Of a stretch of DNA of 35,166 nucleotides, positions 7,900 through 16,170 are shown in pieces; positions within the stretch are counted from its first letter, which is position 1; every line of letters begins with the position of its first letter. The DNA comes from DASSLY01 sp035689185 (GTDB lineage Bacteria > Actinomycetota > Actinomycetes > Actinomycetales > Dermatophilaceae), in the NCBI GenBank assembly GCA_035689185.1, contig DASSLY010000037.1, positions 1 through 35,166 of the forward strand. Direction: 5' to 3'. The notes under the pieces were generated by a model. The model saw only the letters and a program-made list of their open reading frames with translations, was not told the DNA's origin and did no database searches. A program made the translations under genes and the position numbers.

Positions 7900-10218
7900 T
7901 CAGGCAGCTCGCCGCGCAGGGGTGACGGGTGTGGCAGCGGTGGCGACAGTGGCGGCGGTGGCCCCGATGTCCGGGTTGTCGGTGAAGAAGCCGTCCATGC
8001 CCGCGCGCAGGAACGCGGTGATCTCGCCGCGCAGGTCACCTGGGGCCTTGGGGTCGCTGCTGCTGCGGTACTGCAACGGCAGGAAGGCGTTCTCGCGCCG
8101 GAAGGTCCAGCCGATCACGTCCAGGCCGGCCGCGTGGGCGCCCGCGATCACCGGCGTCGGCTGGAGCAGCAGTCCGTTGGCGTCCCGGGGGATCAGCACG
8201 TCCTTGCAGCTGCCCACCGCGTCCGCGTAGCGGGCGACGCCGCGCAGGCCGGCGGGGGTCACCAGGTCGGCGTAGGTCCGCGGGTCGCCGGCGGACCTCA
8301 GGTCGTATGGCGCGCCCGAGCAGTCGATCAGCTGGACCAGTGGCACGTCGGTCAGCCGGTTCAGCCGCTTCAGGTTGCCCGTCTCGAAGCTCTGGATGAC
8401 CACCGGCGCGGTGCGGTGGTTGAGCCCGGCCGCGGTCAGCGCCTTGGTCAGCGGCCGCTCGAGCGGCATCCCGATGGAGGCGAAGTAGCTGGGGTGCTTG
8501 GTCTCCGGAGCGACCCCCACGGTCGCTCCCGTGCAGGTGCGGGAGTGCCGGGCCAGGTCCAGCACCTCGGACAGGGTCGGGATCGGGTACTTGCCGTTGA
8601 ACAGGGTGTTCACCGGCCGGAGGTCGGGAAGCCGCTCGATCGCGCGCAGGGTGCGCAGCTCGGCCAGGGTGAAGTCCTCGGTGAACCAGCCGCCGACGGC
8701 GACCCCGTCGATGGTCTTGCTGGTCCGGCGACCCGCGAACTCCGGGCGCGCAGCGACGTCCGTGGTGCCGCTGATCTCGTTCTCGTGCCGGGCGACGAGC
8801 ACGCCGTCCTTGGTCGCGACGACGTCGGGTTCGATCATGTCGGCGCACTGCCGGATCGCCAGCTCGTAGCTGGCCAGGGTGTGCTCGGGCCGGTAGCCGC
8901 TGGCGCCCCGATGGCCGATGACCAGCGAGTCGTGGCGCTCCGCCCGGCCGGCGCGGGGGTCGACGACGACCATCTCGACGTCGTCGGGCGTGCCGGGCCT
9001 GCGGGCGGCGTTGCCGGGGTAGTTGTTGTCGTTGGCGATCAGCAGGCGGCCGTCGGACAGCGGCACCAGGGTCTCGACCGACTGGAACCCGAACGAGAAG
9101 GGGTCGCCGGTGCCCCAGCCGTCGCCCCGGCCGAGCGCAGCCGGGTTGCCGATCTTCAGCAGGTCCACGACCAGTGACTTGGCGAGCTGCCCGCTGGTGT
9201 CGTTTCGCCCGAGCCGCACCTCATACACCCGCTTGGTGACCGCCGCCTCACCGTCGAAGTCGTCGCGCTCGAGCACCAGCATCGTTCCGCGGCTGGTGAC
9301 CTGCGCGTCCGCGACCAGGTTGGCGTCGGTGTCGACCCGGTAGCTCCACGTCCGCGCGGTGTAGCGGCCGGTGCGGGTGTCGAACTCGGAGATGACCCGG
9401 CGCCGGGGGTCGGTGTCGTACAGCAACGCCTTCTCCACGATCGGGTAGAGGAAGCGGCGGTTCAGCGACCTCGCCAGCGCCTCGAAGCCGCCGCTGGCCG
9501 CGGTGTTGGGCTGCCCGGCGCCCAGGGTCGGGTTCTGCGGGGACTTGCCCAGCGGGAAGGGGACCGGAGCGGCCAGCACCCGGCCGCGGGAGTCGACGTG
9601 CAGCAGGAACGGGCCGAACTCGTCGCCGATCCAGAACGACCCGTCGCCACCACGCTGCAGCGACTCGATGTCGAAGTCGCCGCCGGTGAGCAGCCGACCG
9701 CGTGTCTCCCCGTGCACGATCGGGAAGCCGATCTTGTGGTTCGGGTCGGACAGGGTGATGAAGCGCAGCACCTTGATCGCGCCCGCCCCGCCGGCGGCCC
9801 GCTCGAACTGAGGCCGGACCAGGTAGAGCCGCAGCAGGAAGTCGGCCGAGTTGGTCTTGGCGCCGAACCCGTTGTCCGGCATCGCCCAGAAGGTGCCGTC
9901 GCCGTTGTCCACCGCAGCCGAGAAGCCGGGGACGACCTGACCGGGAAACGGCCCGACCCGGCCGTTGGCGGGTGTGGCCTGCGCCCCGGACGGCGGTCCG
10001 GGGGCGAGGTAGTCGGCGGACAGGGTGGCGCGGGCCAGCAGTCGCGGGCCGCCCTCCGCCCGGCTCGCCGCGACAGCCGCGGGGTCGCTCGCGATCGCGG
10101 TGGCCGGGCCGGCCGGGATCAGCATCCCTGCCGCGACCAAGGTCCCGATCAGCGCAGCGGCTACGGCCCTGGCGGGGACGCGGCGGGAACGCGGTCGTAA
10201 CAGGGCGAGCACGCGCAT
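7900..10218 (-). CDS. Secreted esterase-like phytase / glycerophosphodiester phosphodiesterase fusion
   Basis: 772 aa. A signal peptide is clear: Arg-rich start (MRVLALLRPRSRRVPAR), hydrophobic core, AxA-type end near residue 40. Residues ~50-410 match the esterase-like phytase propeller family (FSAAVDNGDGTFWAMPDNGF, later WIGDEFGPF and FDIESLQ). Residues ~430-750 are a GDPD domain with IGHRGASG, EHTLASYELAI and MIEPDVVATKDGVLVARHEN, which carry the catalytic His pair and metal-binding acidic residues. It probably hydrolyses glycerophosphodiesters outside the cell; the N-terminal activity is less certain. The start at 10218 has AGGAG seven bases upstream; the longer frame to 10353 lacks one and would bury the signal peptide. 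A PHO-box-like pair lies ~100 bp upstream. Confidence 0.9.
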   Translation of the reverse strand: MRVLALLRPRSRRVPARAVAAALIGTLVAAGMLIPAGPATAIASDPAAVAASRAEGGPRLLARATLSADYLAPGPPSGAQATPANGRVGPFPGQVVPGFSAAVDNGDGTFWAMPDNGFGAKTNSADFLLRLYLVRPQFERAAGGAGAIKVLRFITLSDPNHKIGFPIVHGETRGRLLTGGDFDIESLQRGGDGSFWIGDEFGPFLLHVDSRGRVLAAPVPFPLGKSPQNPTLGAGQPNTAASGGFEALARSLNRRFLYPIVEKALLYDTDPRRRVISEFDTRTGRYTARTWSYRVDTDANLVADAQVTSRGTMLVLERDDFDGEAAVTKRVYEVRLGRNDTSGQLAKSLVVDLLKIGNPAALGRGDGWGTGDPFSFGFQSVETLVPLSDGRLLIANDNNYPGNAARRPGTPDDVEMVVVDPRAGRAERHDSLVIGHRGASGYRPEHTLASYELAIRQCADMIEPDVVATKDGVLVARHENEISGTTDVAARPEFAGRRTSKTIDGVAVGGWFTEDFTLAELRTLRAIERLPDLRPVNTLFNGKYPIPTLSEVLDLARHSRTCTGATVGVAPETKHPSYFASIGMPLERPLTKALTAAGLNHRTAPVVIQSFETGNLKRLNRLTDVPLVQLIDCSGAPYDLRSAGDPRTYADLVTPAGLRGVARYADAVGSCKDVLIPRDANGLLLQPTPVIAGAHAAGLDVIGWTFRRENAFLPLQYRSSSDPKAPGDLRGEITAFLRAGMDGFFTDNPDIGATAATVATAATPVTPARRAA

Positions 10219-10320
10219 GTCAGTGGCTCCTGAGCTCGGCACAGCATCGTGGGTCTGCGAGGGCGGCGGATGGACACGCAACCCGACGCGGCACAACGGC
10301 AGGCCGTCATCGGCGGGTCG

Positions 10321-10342
10321 CAGCGGTGAGCAGTTCGTGAAC
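10321..10342 (-). promoter_or_regulatory. Possible PhoP (PHO-box-like) direct repeat
   Basis: Read on the - strand, two adjacent 11-nt units GTTCACGAACT and GCTCACCGCTG resemble the actinobacterial PhoP direct-repeat unit G(G/T)TCAYYYR(G/C)G at about 8 and 7 of 11 positions. They lie about 100 bp upstream of the secreted phosphodiesterase start. The match is imperfect and the first unit is partly self-complementary, so this is a suggestion from context. Confidence 0.3.
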
Positions 10343-10376
10343 ATCGAGAGCATGCTGGTGAGCCAAGGAGGCCGAA

Positions 10377-10979
10377 ATGACCCCGGTTTCTCGCACCGCT
10401 GGGTGGTGCCTCGTCGCGGCGGGCGTGCTCATCGCCCCCACCGGGTTCCATCCCGACATCTTCGACGTCTCGCTGGCCGAAGCCTCCGGGCAGCGGTACT
10501 GGGCCGCCGGCCACGCCACGGGTGTCCTGGCGATGGTGCTGTCCCTGTATGGCGTCGCCGGGTTGGCTGCGCGCTTCGGTGCCCGGCTCGGCGTGCTGGG
10601 CCGGGTGGGCCTTCTCCTCACCATCCCCGGGATCGTGGCGACGGCCATCGCCGCATACATCGAGGCTTTCCTGCTCCCGCCGCTCGCCCGGGTAGATCCC
10701 GGACTGGTAGACGTCAACGGGCCCCTGTTCGGGTCGACGCCGCTCCGCCTGCTCGGCGCAGTCGCGCTGCTCTGGCTGGTCGGGCTGGCGTTGGTCGGTG
10801 CCGCGCTGTGGCGGGCGCGGCTGGTCTCCCGCGGCGCGGCTGGGCTGCTCGCCGTGGGGGCCGTCGCGTTCGGCGCGTTCGAGGGCCCCTTCGTCCCCGT
10901 CCTGGGTGTCCTGTCCGTGATCGTGTTCGCCGCCGGCTATGTCTGGACCGGCGTGGCCGTCATGGGCAGCGGTGATTGA
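10377..10979 (+). CDS. Small polytopic membrane protein, function unknown
   Basis: 200 aa, about five to six hydrophobic segments (~8-25, 42-62, 70-95, 122-145, 150-170, 172-195) with short Arg-containing loops and no soluble domain. The start is firm: AAGGAGG (10365-10371) is five bases before the ATG. I do not recognise a family. It is divergent from the phosphodiesterase gene (158-bp gap) and 153 bp ahead of a secreted phosphoesterase on the same strand, so the two + genes may share a transcript. Confidence 0.82.
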   Translation: MTPVSRTAGWCLVAAGVLIAPTGFHPDIFDVSLAEASGQRYWAAGHATGVLAMVLSLYGVAGLAARFGARLGVLGRVGLLLTIPGIVATAIAAYIEAFLLPPLARVDPGLVDVNGPLFGSTPLRLLGAVALLWLVGLALVGAALWRARLVSRGAAGLLAVGAVAFGAFEGPFVPVLGVLSVIVFAAGYVWTGVAVMGSGD

Positions 10980-11132
10980 CGGCGCTTGTCGAGCCGCCGG
11001 GCCGCGAACCTTTTTCGCCATTCGACATCACGGTGCCACCGGAGGTAGAAACGCTATTGCGCCTGGTCGCGGGACATGGGGGACAGTTCTTCCTCCCGCA
11101 GAAAAGCATCGTTTCCCGGACGAGGAGGACAA

Positions 11133-12056
11133 ATGCGACGTCGGATATCCGGCTTGACCGCTGCACTCATGACCGCGGCTGCCGCGCTGGCCGCCGCGGC
11201 CGCACCCACGGCCGATGCCGCGGCCGGCCCCTGCGGGACCGCGACGACGCCGCCAACCCGCTACCAGCACGTGGTGCTGGTCGTGTTCGAGAACAAGAAC
11301 CAGGACCAGGTTCTCGGCGGCGCAGCCGCGCCCTACCTGAAAGCCCTGTCCGCGCAATGCGGACGCGGCACCGACATGAACACCCCGGACCCCCTCACCA
11401 GCTTGGGCAACTACATCGCCCTCACCTCCGGGTACGTCGGCCACCCCGACCACATCACCGCCAACCGGGGGCCAGCCATATGGCCGCAGGACTCGGTGAG
11501 CATCTTCGAGCAACTGCCCGGACAGTGGAAAGAGCTGGCCGAGAACATGCCGAGCAACTGCTACACCGGAGCCAGCTACGACTTCACCGTCAACCACACC
11601 CCGGCGCCCTACTACACCAGGCTCGGTTCAGCCTGCAAGGCAGGCGACATCCCGATGCCCGCCACCCCCGACCTCTCGGCGGCGTTCACCTTGCTGACCC
11701 CGAACAAATCGCACATCATGCACGAGGACGATGCGCCGGGGACGACGACGCAGGAGCAGCGGATTGCCGCGGGTGATGCCTGGGCAGCCAACTACCTGCC
11801 CAAGGTCTTTGCCAGCCCGCAATACCAGGCCGGGACGACTGTGGTGATCGTGACCTGGGACGAAGGCAGCAAGAATCGCACCGATGTGCCATTCATCGTC
11901 GCATCCCCGTACACACCGGTCGGTTATCGGACGAATGTGCGCATGGATCACTTCTCTACCCTCAAGGGTATGCAGCAGATGCTCGGGCTCCCCCTGCTCG
12001 GCCACGCGGCCGACCGGGGGACCGTGTCGATCCGGGACTACTTCGGCCTGCGCTAG
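11133..12056 (+). CDS. Secreted phosphoesterase (acid phosphatase / phospholipase C-like family)
   Basis: 307 aa with an Ala-rich signal peptide (~1-30, ending around ADAAAG). The mature part fits the phosphoesterase family PF04185: VVLVVFENKNQDQVLG gives the metal-binding Glu-Asn near the N-terminus, ALTSGYVGHPDH the putative Thr/Ser nucleophile region and His, and TWDEGSKNRTDVPFIVASP a later metal-binding Asp, with a C-terminal MDHFSTLKGMQQMLGL. It should release phosphate from extracellular esters; the exact substrate is open. The start has GAGGAGGA (11122-11129) at optimal distance. It faces the propeller gene across 63 bp. Confidence 0.88.
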   Translation: MRRRISGLTAALMTAAAALAAAAAPTADAAAGPCGTATTPPTRYQHVVLVVFENKNQDQVLGGAAAPYLKALSAQCGRGTDMNTPDPLTSLGNYIALTSGYVGHPDHITANRGPAIWPQDSVSIFEQLPGQWKELAENMPSNCYTGASYDFTVNHTPAPYYTRLGSACKAGDIPMPATPDLSAAFTLLTPNKSHIMHEDDAPGTTTQEQRIAAGDAWAANYLPKVFASPQYQAGTTVVIVTWDEGSKNRTDVPFIVASPYTPVGYRTNVRMDHFSTLKGMQQMLGLPLLGHAADRGTVSIRDYFGLR

Positions 12057-12084
12057 TCCCGTCTGACAAGGTCAGCCCGCATCG

Positions 12085-12111
12085 CCAGGCCCGGTCATCG
12101 CCGCCGCCTGG
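12085..12111. terminator. Candidate bidirectional hairpin between convergent genes
   Basis: CCAGGC at 12085-12090 pairs with GCCTGG at 12106-12111 across a 15-nt loop in the 63-bp gap between convergent stops. There is no U-tract on either side, so termination is inferred from position only. Confidence 0.3.
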
Positions 12112-12119
12112 GCCACCGG

Positions 12120-13241
12120 TTAGCCGGTGACGGCAAACCCGCCCAGGCGGTACACCGGATCGCCCTGCAGAAGCGTGAACTCGCCGCCGACCCAGAGCCG
12201 GCTGGATGTGGCCGCCTCGGCCCAGACGCCCATCGCGGAGTTCATCGTGACGTGCCACGCGGAAAGTTGGCCCGTCGTCAGGTTGGCGGCCGCGATGTGC
12301 TTGCGGTCCAGGCCGTCGGTGGTGGAGAAATGTCCGCCCGCGTAGACCATGTTGCCCACGATGACCATGGCCTGGACGTTGCCGTTCGTGCGATGCACCC
12401 ACAGCGGGGCGCCGCCGGCGTGGTTGAACGCCTGGAACCGATTGCCCCCGTTCTTGGACCCCGCGCAGCCGACGGTGATCCGGTCTGCTGCGGCACTCGC
12501 CGCGATGTCCAGAACCGGGCATCCGGAGGTGGCGAAGGAGTAGGACGACAAGGCGTTGCCGGGCGCCGCCTGGGACACCCCGGCGAGGTTCGGCCGGGCC
12601 AGCCCGCCGATGTGGGAGTAGCTTCCACCAACCAGCAGAGTGGCGGAGTTCCACGCCCGCAGGGCCGAGACCCGGCCGTCCGGCTTGGGCGCCCAGGTCG
12701 TCCGCAGTGCCCCGCTCGTCACGTCGGCGGAGGCCAGGTTGCGCAACGAGACGCCGTTCACCGTGGCGAAGGTGCCGCCGAAGTACAGCGTCGAGCCGTA
12801 GCCGGCGACGGCAAGAACGGGGCCGGACGGGCGCCACGCGGTCGCGCGGACTGCGCCAGTGGTCGTGATCACGGCCACATAGGGGCGGGCCTGCCCGGCG
12901 ACGGTGGAGAAGGAGCCGCCGACCGCGATCATGCCGTTTACCGCGCCGAGCGCCCAGACCGTGCCGTTGGTGTCGGCCCGCCAGGACAGCAGTTTGCCCG
13001 TGGTGGCGTCCAGCGCCGCCAGGTTGACGCGCCGCTGCCCTCCGACCGAGCTGAATGAGCCGCCCACCACCAGGACGTTGCCGACCACCGCCGAGGCGTA
13101 CACCGGGCCATTCACGGCCGCTGTTCCCGCCACCGGCTTCGTGGAGATGGTGCCTGTAATCGCACCTGCAGGTGACGCGGGCAGCGTGAGGAGGCTAAGT
13201 ACCGCCACGAGGGCGGCGGACTGGCGCAGCAACCAGCGCAT
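12120..13241 (-). CDS. Secreted seven-bladed beta-propeller protein
   Basis: 373 aa with a signal peptide (MRWLLRQSAALVAVLSLLTL then PASPAGA, cleavage near 27). A repeated core, GGxFSxVxGxxRxNLA, starts at residues ~60, 108, 155, 205, 302 and 352, with a degenerate fifth copy near 258 (CAGSKNGGNRFQAF). The period is about 49 residues, which fits seven blades. There are two Cys in blades four and five (~241, 259). No catalytic motif is visible; it may bind a surface polymer or protein, but that is a guess. The ATG at 13241 follows GAAAGGAT; the frame extends to 13352 but without signal-peptide logic. It lies just downstream of tRNA-Ala on the same strand. Confidence 0.85.
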   Translation of the reverse strand: MRWLLRQSAALVAVLSLLTLPASPAGAITGTISTKPVAGTAAVNGPVYASAVVGNVLVVGGSFSSVGGQRRVNLAALDATTGKLLSWRADTNGTVWALGAVNGMIAVGGSFSTVAGQARPYVAVITTTGAVRATAWRPSGPVLAVAGYGSTLYFGGTFATVNGVSLRNLASADVTSGALRTTWAPKPDGRVSALRAWNSATLLVGGSYSHIGGLARPNLAGVSQAAPGNALSSYSFATSGCPVLDIAASAAADRITVGCAGSKNGGNRFQAFNHAGGAPLWVHRTNGNVQAMVIVGNMVYAGGHFSTTDGLDRKHIAAANLTTGQLSAWHVTMNSAMGVWAEAATSSRLWVGGEFTLLQGDPVYRLGGFAVTG

Positions 13242-13365
13242 GACAGGGATCCTTTCGACGGGCGCAACAAATCTCCGCAAGGGTAGGGGACAAGCCCGCC
13301 GAGCGGCGCCGAACGAGCAGAAAATGCCTGTCACCGGGCGTGAGCACCGCACGGATCTGCCGCCA

Positions 13366-13400
13366 AGTGGAGGCGATCGAACTCAAACCGGCAACAAGGC
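13366..13400 (-). repeat. Decayed duplicate of the tRNA-Ala 3' end (possible attachment-site relic)
   Basis: This segment repeats the 3' end (T-arm and acceptor strand) of the adjacent tRNA-Ala: 26 of 29 positions from GTGGAGGCGATCG onward match 13422-13450, in the same orientation, offset by 55 bp. The T-stem of the copy is broken by substitutions and no D-arm or anticodon arm precedes it, so it is not a functional tRNA. Direct repeats of a tRNA 3' end are the usual scar of site-specific integration. Confidence 0.7.
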
Positions 13401-13422
13401 TCGTGCATCGAGCGGAGATCTG

Positions 13423-13495
13423 TGGAGGCGATCGGACTCGAACCGACAACCCCCTGCTTGCAAAGCAGGTGCGCTACCAATTGCGCCACGCCCCC
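13423..13495 (-). tRNA. tRNA-Ala (anticodon TGC)
   Basis: 73 nt without encoded CCA. The acceptor GGGGGCG pairs with CGCCTCC (one G-U), D-stem GCGC/GCGC, anticodon stem CCTGC/GCAGG around loop TTTGCAA (anticodon TGC), T-arm GTCGG-TTCGAGT-CCGAT, discriminator A. In relatives it directly follows tRNA-Ile behind gyrA; here it is about 4.7 kb away. Confidence 0.97.
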
Positions 13496-13555
13496 GTGGG
13501 TGTCCCGATATGGAGTTGTGCGCGGCACCCAACCGGGCACCGCGGCATACCGCGC

Positions 13556-13672
13556 TCAAACCTTGTCGGTCGCCTCAGCCCACAGCTCCTGTTCGGCCTG
13601 CTGGGCCTTGAGCTTCTGCTGGACGGCAACCGCACCAACCGCCGCGGCGACCAGGATGAGCAGCCTCTTCAC
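13556..13672 (-). CDS. DLW-39 family small protein
   Basis: 38 aa, translated by eye. It begins VKRLLILVAAAVGAVAVQQK (single hydrophobic helix) and ends in a charged helix with ELWAEATDKV, the Trp-containing end that characterises the actinobacterial DLW-39 family (here ELW rather than DLW). GTG start with GGGAAGG about seven bases upstream. It probably sits in the membrane with a short cytoplasmic tail; function is unknown. It lies 60 bp upstream of tRNA-Ala on the same strand, and family members usually occur near this tRNA/gyrA locus, which supports the call despite its size. Confidence 0.85.
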   Translation of the reverse strand: MKRLLILVAAAVGAVAVQQKLKAQQAEQELWAEATDKV

Positions 13673-13741
13673 GGGTGTGCCTTCCCTCGGTGGATACGGC
13701 GACCGGCCGAGCCGACGCCGCCATCGCCGCAGCAACCCTAC

Positions 13742-13767
13742 CGCCCGGCGGCGCCCGCCCGGCGGCG
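13742..13767. repeat. 12-bp GC-rich direct repeat downstream of the DUF2254 gene
   Basis: CGCCCGGCGGCG occurs twice (13742-13753 and 13756-13767) separated by two bases, directly after the DUF2254 stop. Each copy can also fold on itself, so it might slow transcription; no U-tract follows. Confidence 0.4.
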
Positions 13768-13768
13768 T

Positions 13769-15094
13769 TCAGCCTCCGGCGACCGGCTGGAGCTCCGCGA
13801 GCACCAGGTGCGCGTGCTCCCGCAGCGGCGCGAAGTCGGCCGGTTGGGTGACCGCACGCTCCGCGTCCGCGAGGACCAGCGCGGCCTGGTGGGCGAGCAC
13901 CGCACGCACGGCGGGGTCGGTGCAGAAGCCGCCGACCTGGGCCAGCGTCCGCAGCAGCGCGGCCACGACGCGCGGCTCCTGGCTGCCGTAACGGCGGACC
14001 TGGCCGAGGGCCAGGTCGAGGTAGTAGTCGAAGTCCCGGCCGCGAACGTGCAGCCGCACGCTGCCCGATCCGTCGGCGATACGCAGTGAGCCGAGCCGTC
14101 TCGGTCCCAGCTCGGCCAGGATGACTGCGAGGTGGTCGACGGCCTGGACCGCGGTGTAGGGGTCGTTGATCGCGGGAGACAGTGCCTTGGAGCCGATGTC
14201 GGCCAGCTGCCGGACCCCGAACGCGGCGTCCTGCTCCATGGTGCGCTCCCGGCCCAGGCGGATCGACTCCCGCGCCGCTTGGCGCAAGCCGGCGACGTCC
14301 TCCGCCCGCACGCTCGCCCCCTCCTGGTGCCGGGCCGTCCACACCCACAGCAGCGGCGCGCCCTGGATGACGTGTTCGCCCATCATCGGGACCACCTCGG
14401 CCACCAAGTCCCGCGTGGCGAGCACCTTGAGCAGGCTGTCGAAGTGGAACGTCTGCACGTAGCCGGACCGGGTGGCGGTGACCGCGAGCGCGCCCATCGG
14501 CCGGACCGGCCGCCTGTCCAGCCTGCCATCACCGGAGGCCATCGAGGCGCGGATGACGTGCAGCGTCGACTCCTGCACGTGTTGCATGACCTCGTCGACC
14601 TGGATGGAGTGCACGAGGTGGTGCACGAAGTACACGAGCATGAGCAGGCTGGCGAAGAGCAGCACCAGGGCACCGGTGACCGCCATGCGCGGGAAGTCGT
14701 CGGTGCGCTGGCCCGCGGACACGCCGACGGTGTACAGCCCGGCCGTGCTGTAGGCGAACGTCGCGACGAAGATGCTCAACGTGACCTGGTTGACCCGGTC
14801 TCGCAGGAAGTTGCGCAGCAGGCGGGGCGAGAACTGCGTCGAGGCCAGTTGGAGGGCGACGACGGTGAGACCGAGCACCAGCGCGATGACGGTGACCATG
14901 GTGCTGGCGATGCCGATGAGCAGGTTCCTGGCGTCGTCCGGGGTGCCCTGGAAGAGCAGCTTGCCCATCGGCCCCTCGTCGGTGAGGTTTATTGAGGACA
15001 GCACCGACCCCGCGGCCAACGCGACGACCACGGCCACCGTCGGCAGCGCCCACAGCGCACCCTTCAGGTACTCCCAGAGGGCTTCGCGGCGCAC
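13769..15094 (-). CDS. DUF2254 predicted membrane protein
   Basis: 441 aa. About four membrane spans in the first ~170 residues, with FSPRLLRNFLRDRVNQVTL between spans two and three, a hallmark of DUF2254. The soluble C-terminal half carries the second hallmark, DIGSKALSPAINDPYTAVQA, near residue 312. Function is not established for the family; the topology suggests a channel- or sensor-like role, but this is inference. GTG start at 15094 with a weak GAGG nine bases upstream. It is an accessory gene lying between tRNA-Ile and tRNA-Ala. Confidence 0.9.
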   Translation of the reverse strand: MRREALWEYLKGALWALPTVAVVVALAAGSVLSSINLTDEGPMGKLLFQGTPDDARNLLIGIASTMVTVIALVLGLTVVALQLASTQFSPRLLRNFLRDRVNQVTLSIFVATFAYSTAGLYTVGVSAGQRTDDFPRMAVTGALVLLFASLLMLVYFVHHLVHSIQVDEVMQHVQESTLHVIRASMASGDGRLDRRPVRPMGALAVTATRSGYVQTFHFDSLLKVLATRDLVAEVVPMMGEHVIQGAPLLWVWTARHQEGASVRAEDVAGLRQAARESIRLGRERTMEQDAAFGVRQLADIGSKALSPAINDPYTAVQAVDHLAVILAELGPRRLGSLRIADGSGSVRLHVRGRDFDYYLDLALGQVRRYGSQEPRVVAALLRTLAQVGGFCTDPAVRAVLAHQAALVLADAERAVTQPADFAPLREHAHLVLAELQPVAGG

Positions 15095-15197
15095 GCCATA
15101 CCTCGCTTGTCTCCTGGTCCCGTTGCGGCACCTCGACTGTGGCTCGACCCGGCAGGCCCGTCAACCGAACACCGGCTGTACGTATGCTCGACGCCTC

Positions 15198-15580
15198 GTG
15201 AGCAAGCTGGTGGACCGCGTGGTCCCGCGCGGATGGGTCGCGCATTCCGCCTCCTGGTCGCCTCATCCTGGACCAGCAACGACGACGACGGGATCGCGCT
15301 CGCGGGCGTTCCGCCACCGGTCGCCTCCCACGCCCGCAACGCCGCGCTCGTCGCTCTCGCCGGACTGTTGCAGCAGCAGCGTGTACCGGGTCGGCCTTTT
15401 CCTCGGCCTCGTCGTCGGCCAGGGCCTCGGCGGCCTGGTGGCCCCAGCGATTCGATTCGGTCTCACCGCGCCGTTCTGGTTCGCCTTCGCCGGCCCGGGC
15501 GTCATCCTTGCCCTGGTCTGGCGGCAGTTGCCCACCTCGCGCATGCAGGCGCCGCGACCCCGCCGCCGTCGGCGCGATGA
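15198..15580 (+). pseudogene. Remnant of an MFS drug-efflux transporter (internal deletion and frameshifts)
   Basis: Frame a, from ATG 15233, reads MGRAFRLLVASSWTSN...DGIALAG...ALVALAGLLQQQ, which is the first transmembrane region of a typical MFS exporter. At about 15370-15380 similarity jumps to another frame reading YRVGLFLGLVVGQGLGG and then APFWFAFAGPGVILALVWRQL, the last two spans of the same family. It then shifts back to frame a for AHLAHAGAATPPPSAR before TGA at 15578. An extra start (GTG 15198, VSKLVDRVVPR) precedes it in the second frame. About 280-300 residues of the expected ~400-420 are gone, so this cannot encode a transporter. Confidence 0.75.
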
Positions 15581-15584
15581 CCGC

Positions 15585-16001
15585 CTACCCGGACTGTCCT
15601 GCGTTGGGCAGCCGCACGCCTGAGTCGAACACCAGTGTCACAGCGGTCATGTGGCCGGCGGAGACCACCACGGGTACCGGCTTCGCCGGGGTGGGGCTGA
15701 GCGAGGCTCGTCCCGTCACTGCATACTGTCCGGGCGGAAGGTGGAGGCGGAAGGCGCCGTCTGCTGCCGTGTCCACCTCGGCGACGGGCTTGCCCGCCGG
15801 GCCACCATCGAGGACCGTCACCCGTGCCACCACCGGGCGCGTCGGACAGGTGCCGCCTTCCGCCGGCAGCGTCGGACACCCGATATCCATCGTTGCAACC
15901 CCCGAGATGCCCGACGTCGGAGTCTGCCCGGAACCCGACGGCTCCCGGGCGCACCCGACGAGCACGAGCACAGCGACACCTAGCCACATGAGGCGGACCA
16001 C
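15585..16001 (-). CDS. Putative lipoprotein with carboxypeptidase-regulatory-like (Ig-fold) domain
   Basis: 138 aa from GTG 16001. VVRLMWLGVAVLVLVGC is a short lipoprotein signal with lipobox LVGC (Cys17), then a Ser/Gly/Thr linker. Residues ~50-135 fit a carboxypeptidase-regulatory-like beta-sandwich (VARVTVLDGGPAGKPVAEVD, TAADGAFRLHLPPGQYAVTG). Three Cys follow the signal, two of them at CPTLPAEGGTCP. It should be lipid-anchored outside the membrane; its role is unknown. No good ribosome site is visible; ATG 15989 is an alternative but would leave a signal peptide without a basic residue. The frame is open to 16115. Confidence 0.7.
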   Translation of the reverse strand: MVRLMWLGVAVLVLVGCAREPSGSGQTPTSGISGVATMDIGCPTLPAEGGTCPTRPVVARVTVLDGGPAGKPVAEVDTAADGAFRLHLPPGQYAVTGRASLSPTPAKPVPVVVSAGHMTAVTLVFDSGVRLPNAGQSG

Positions 16002-16170
16002 TGATGTCTGACGCGCGGGCCGGACCTCAGGTTCCCAGCGACCCGGGCTGCCACGTCCCCCGCCGGTCCTCATGCTGCGATGCACCGCCCGGGACGGCGG
16101 CACCGACGGGAGCACCGCCGGATCGCCGCCGTCCCCTGCGGCCCCGGCAACCAGCGACCGGGAGTAGTGC

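Noticed and set aside
10976..11132. Short frame from TTG 10976 with a protein-like beginning (PPEVETLLRLVAGHGG)
   Set aside because: No ribosome site, a TTG start, and after ~45 codons it runs out of frame through the secreted phosphoesterase gene; most likely chance or a small relic.
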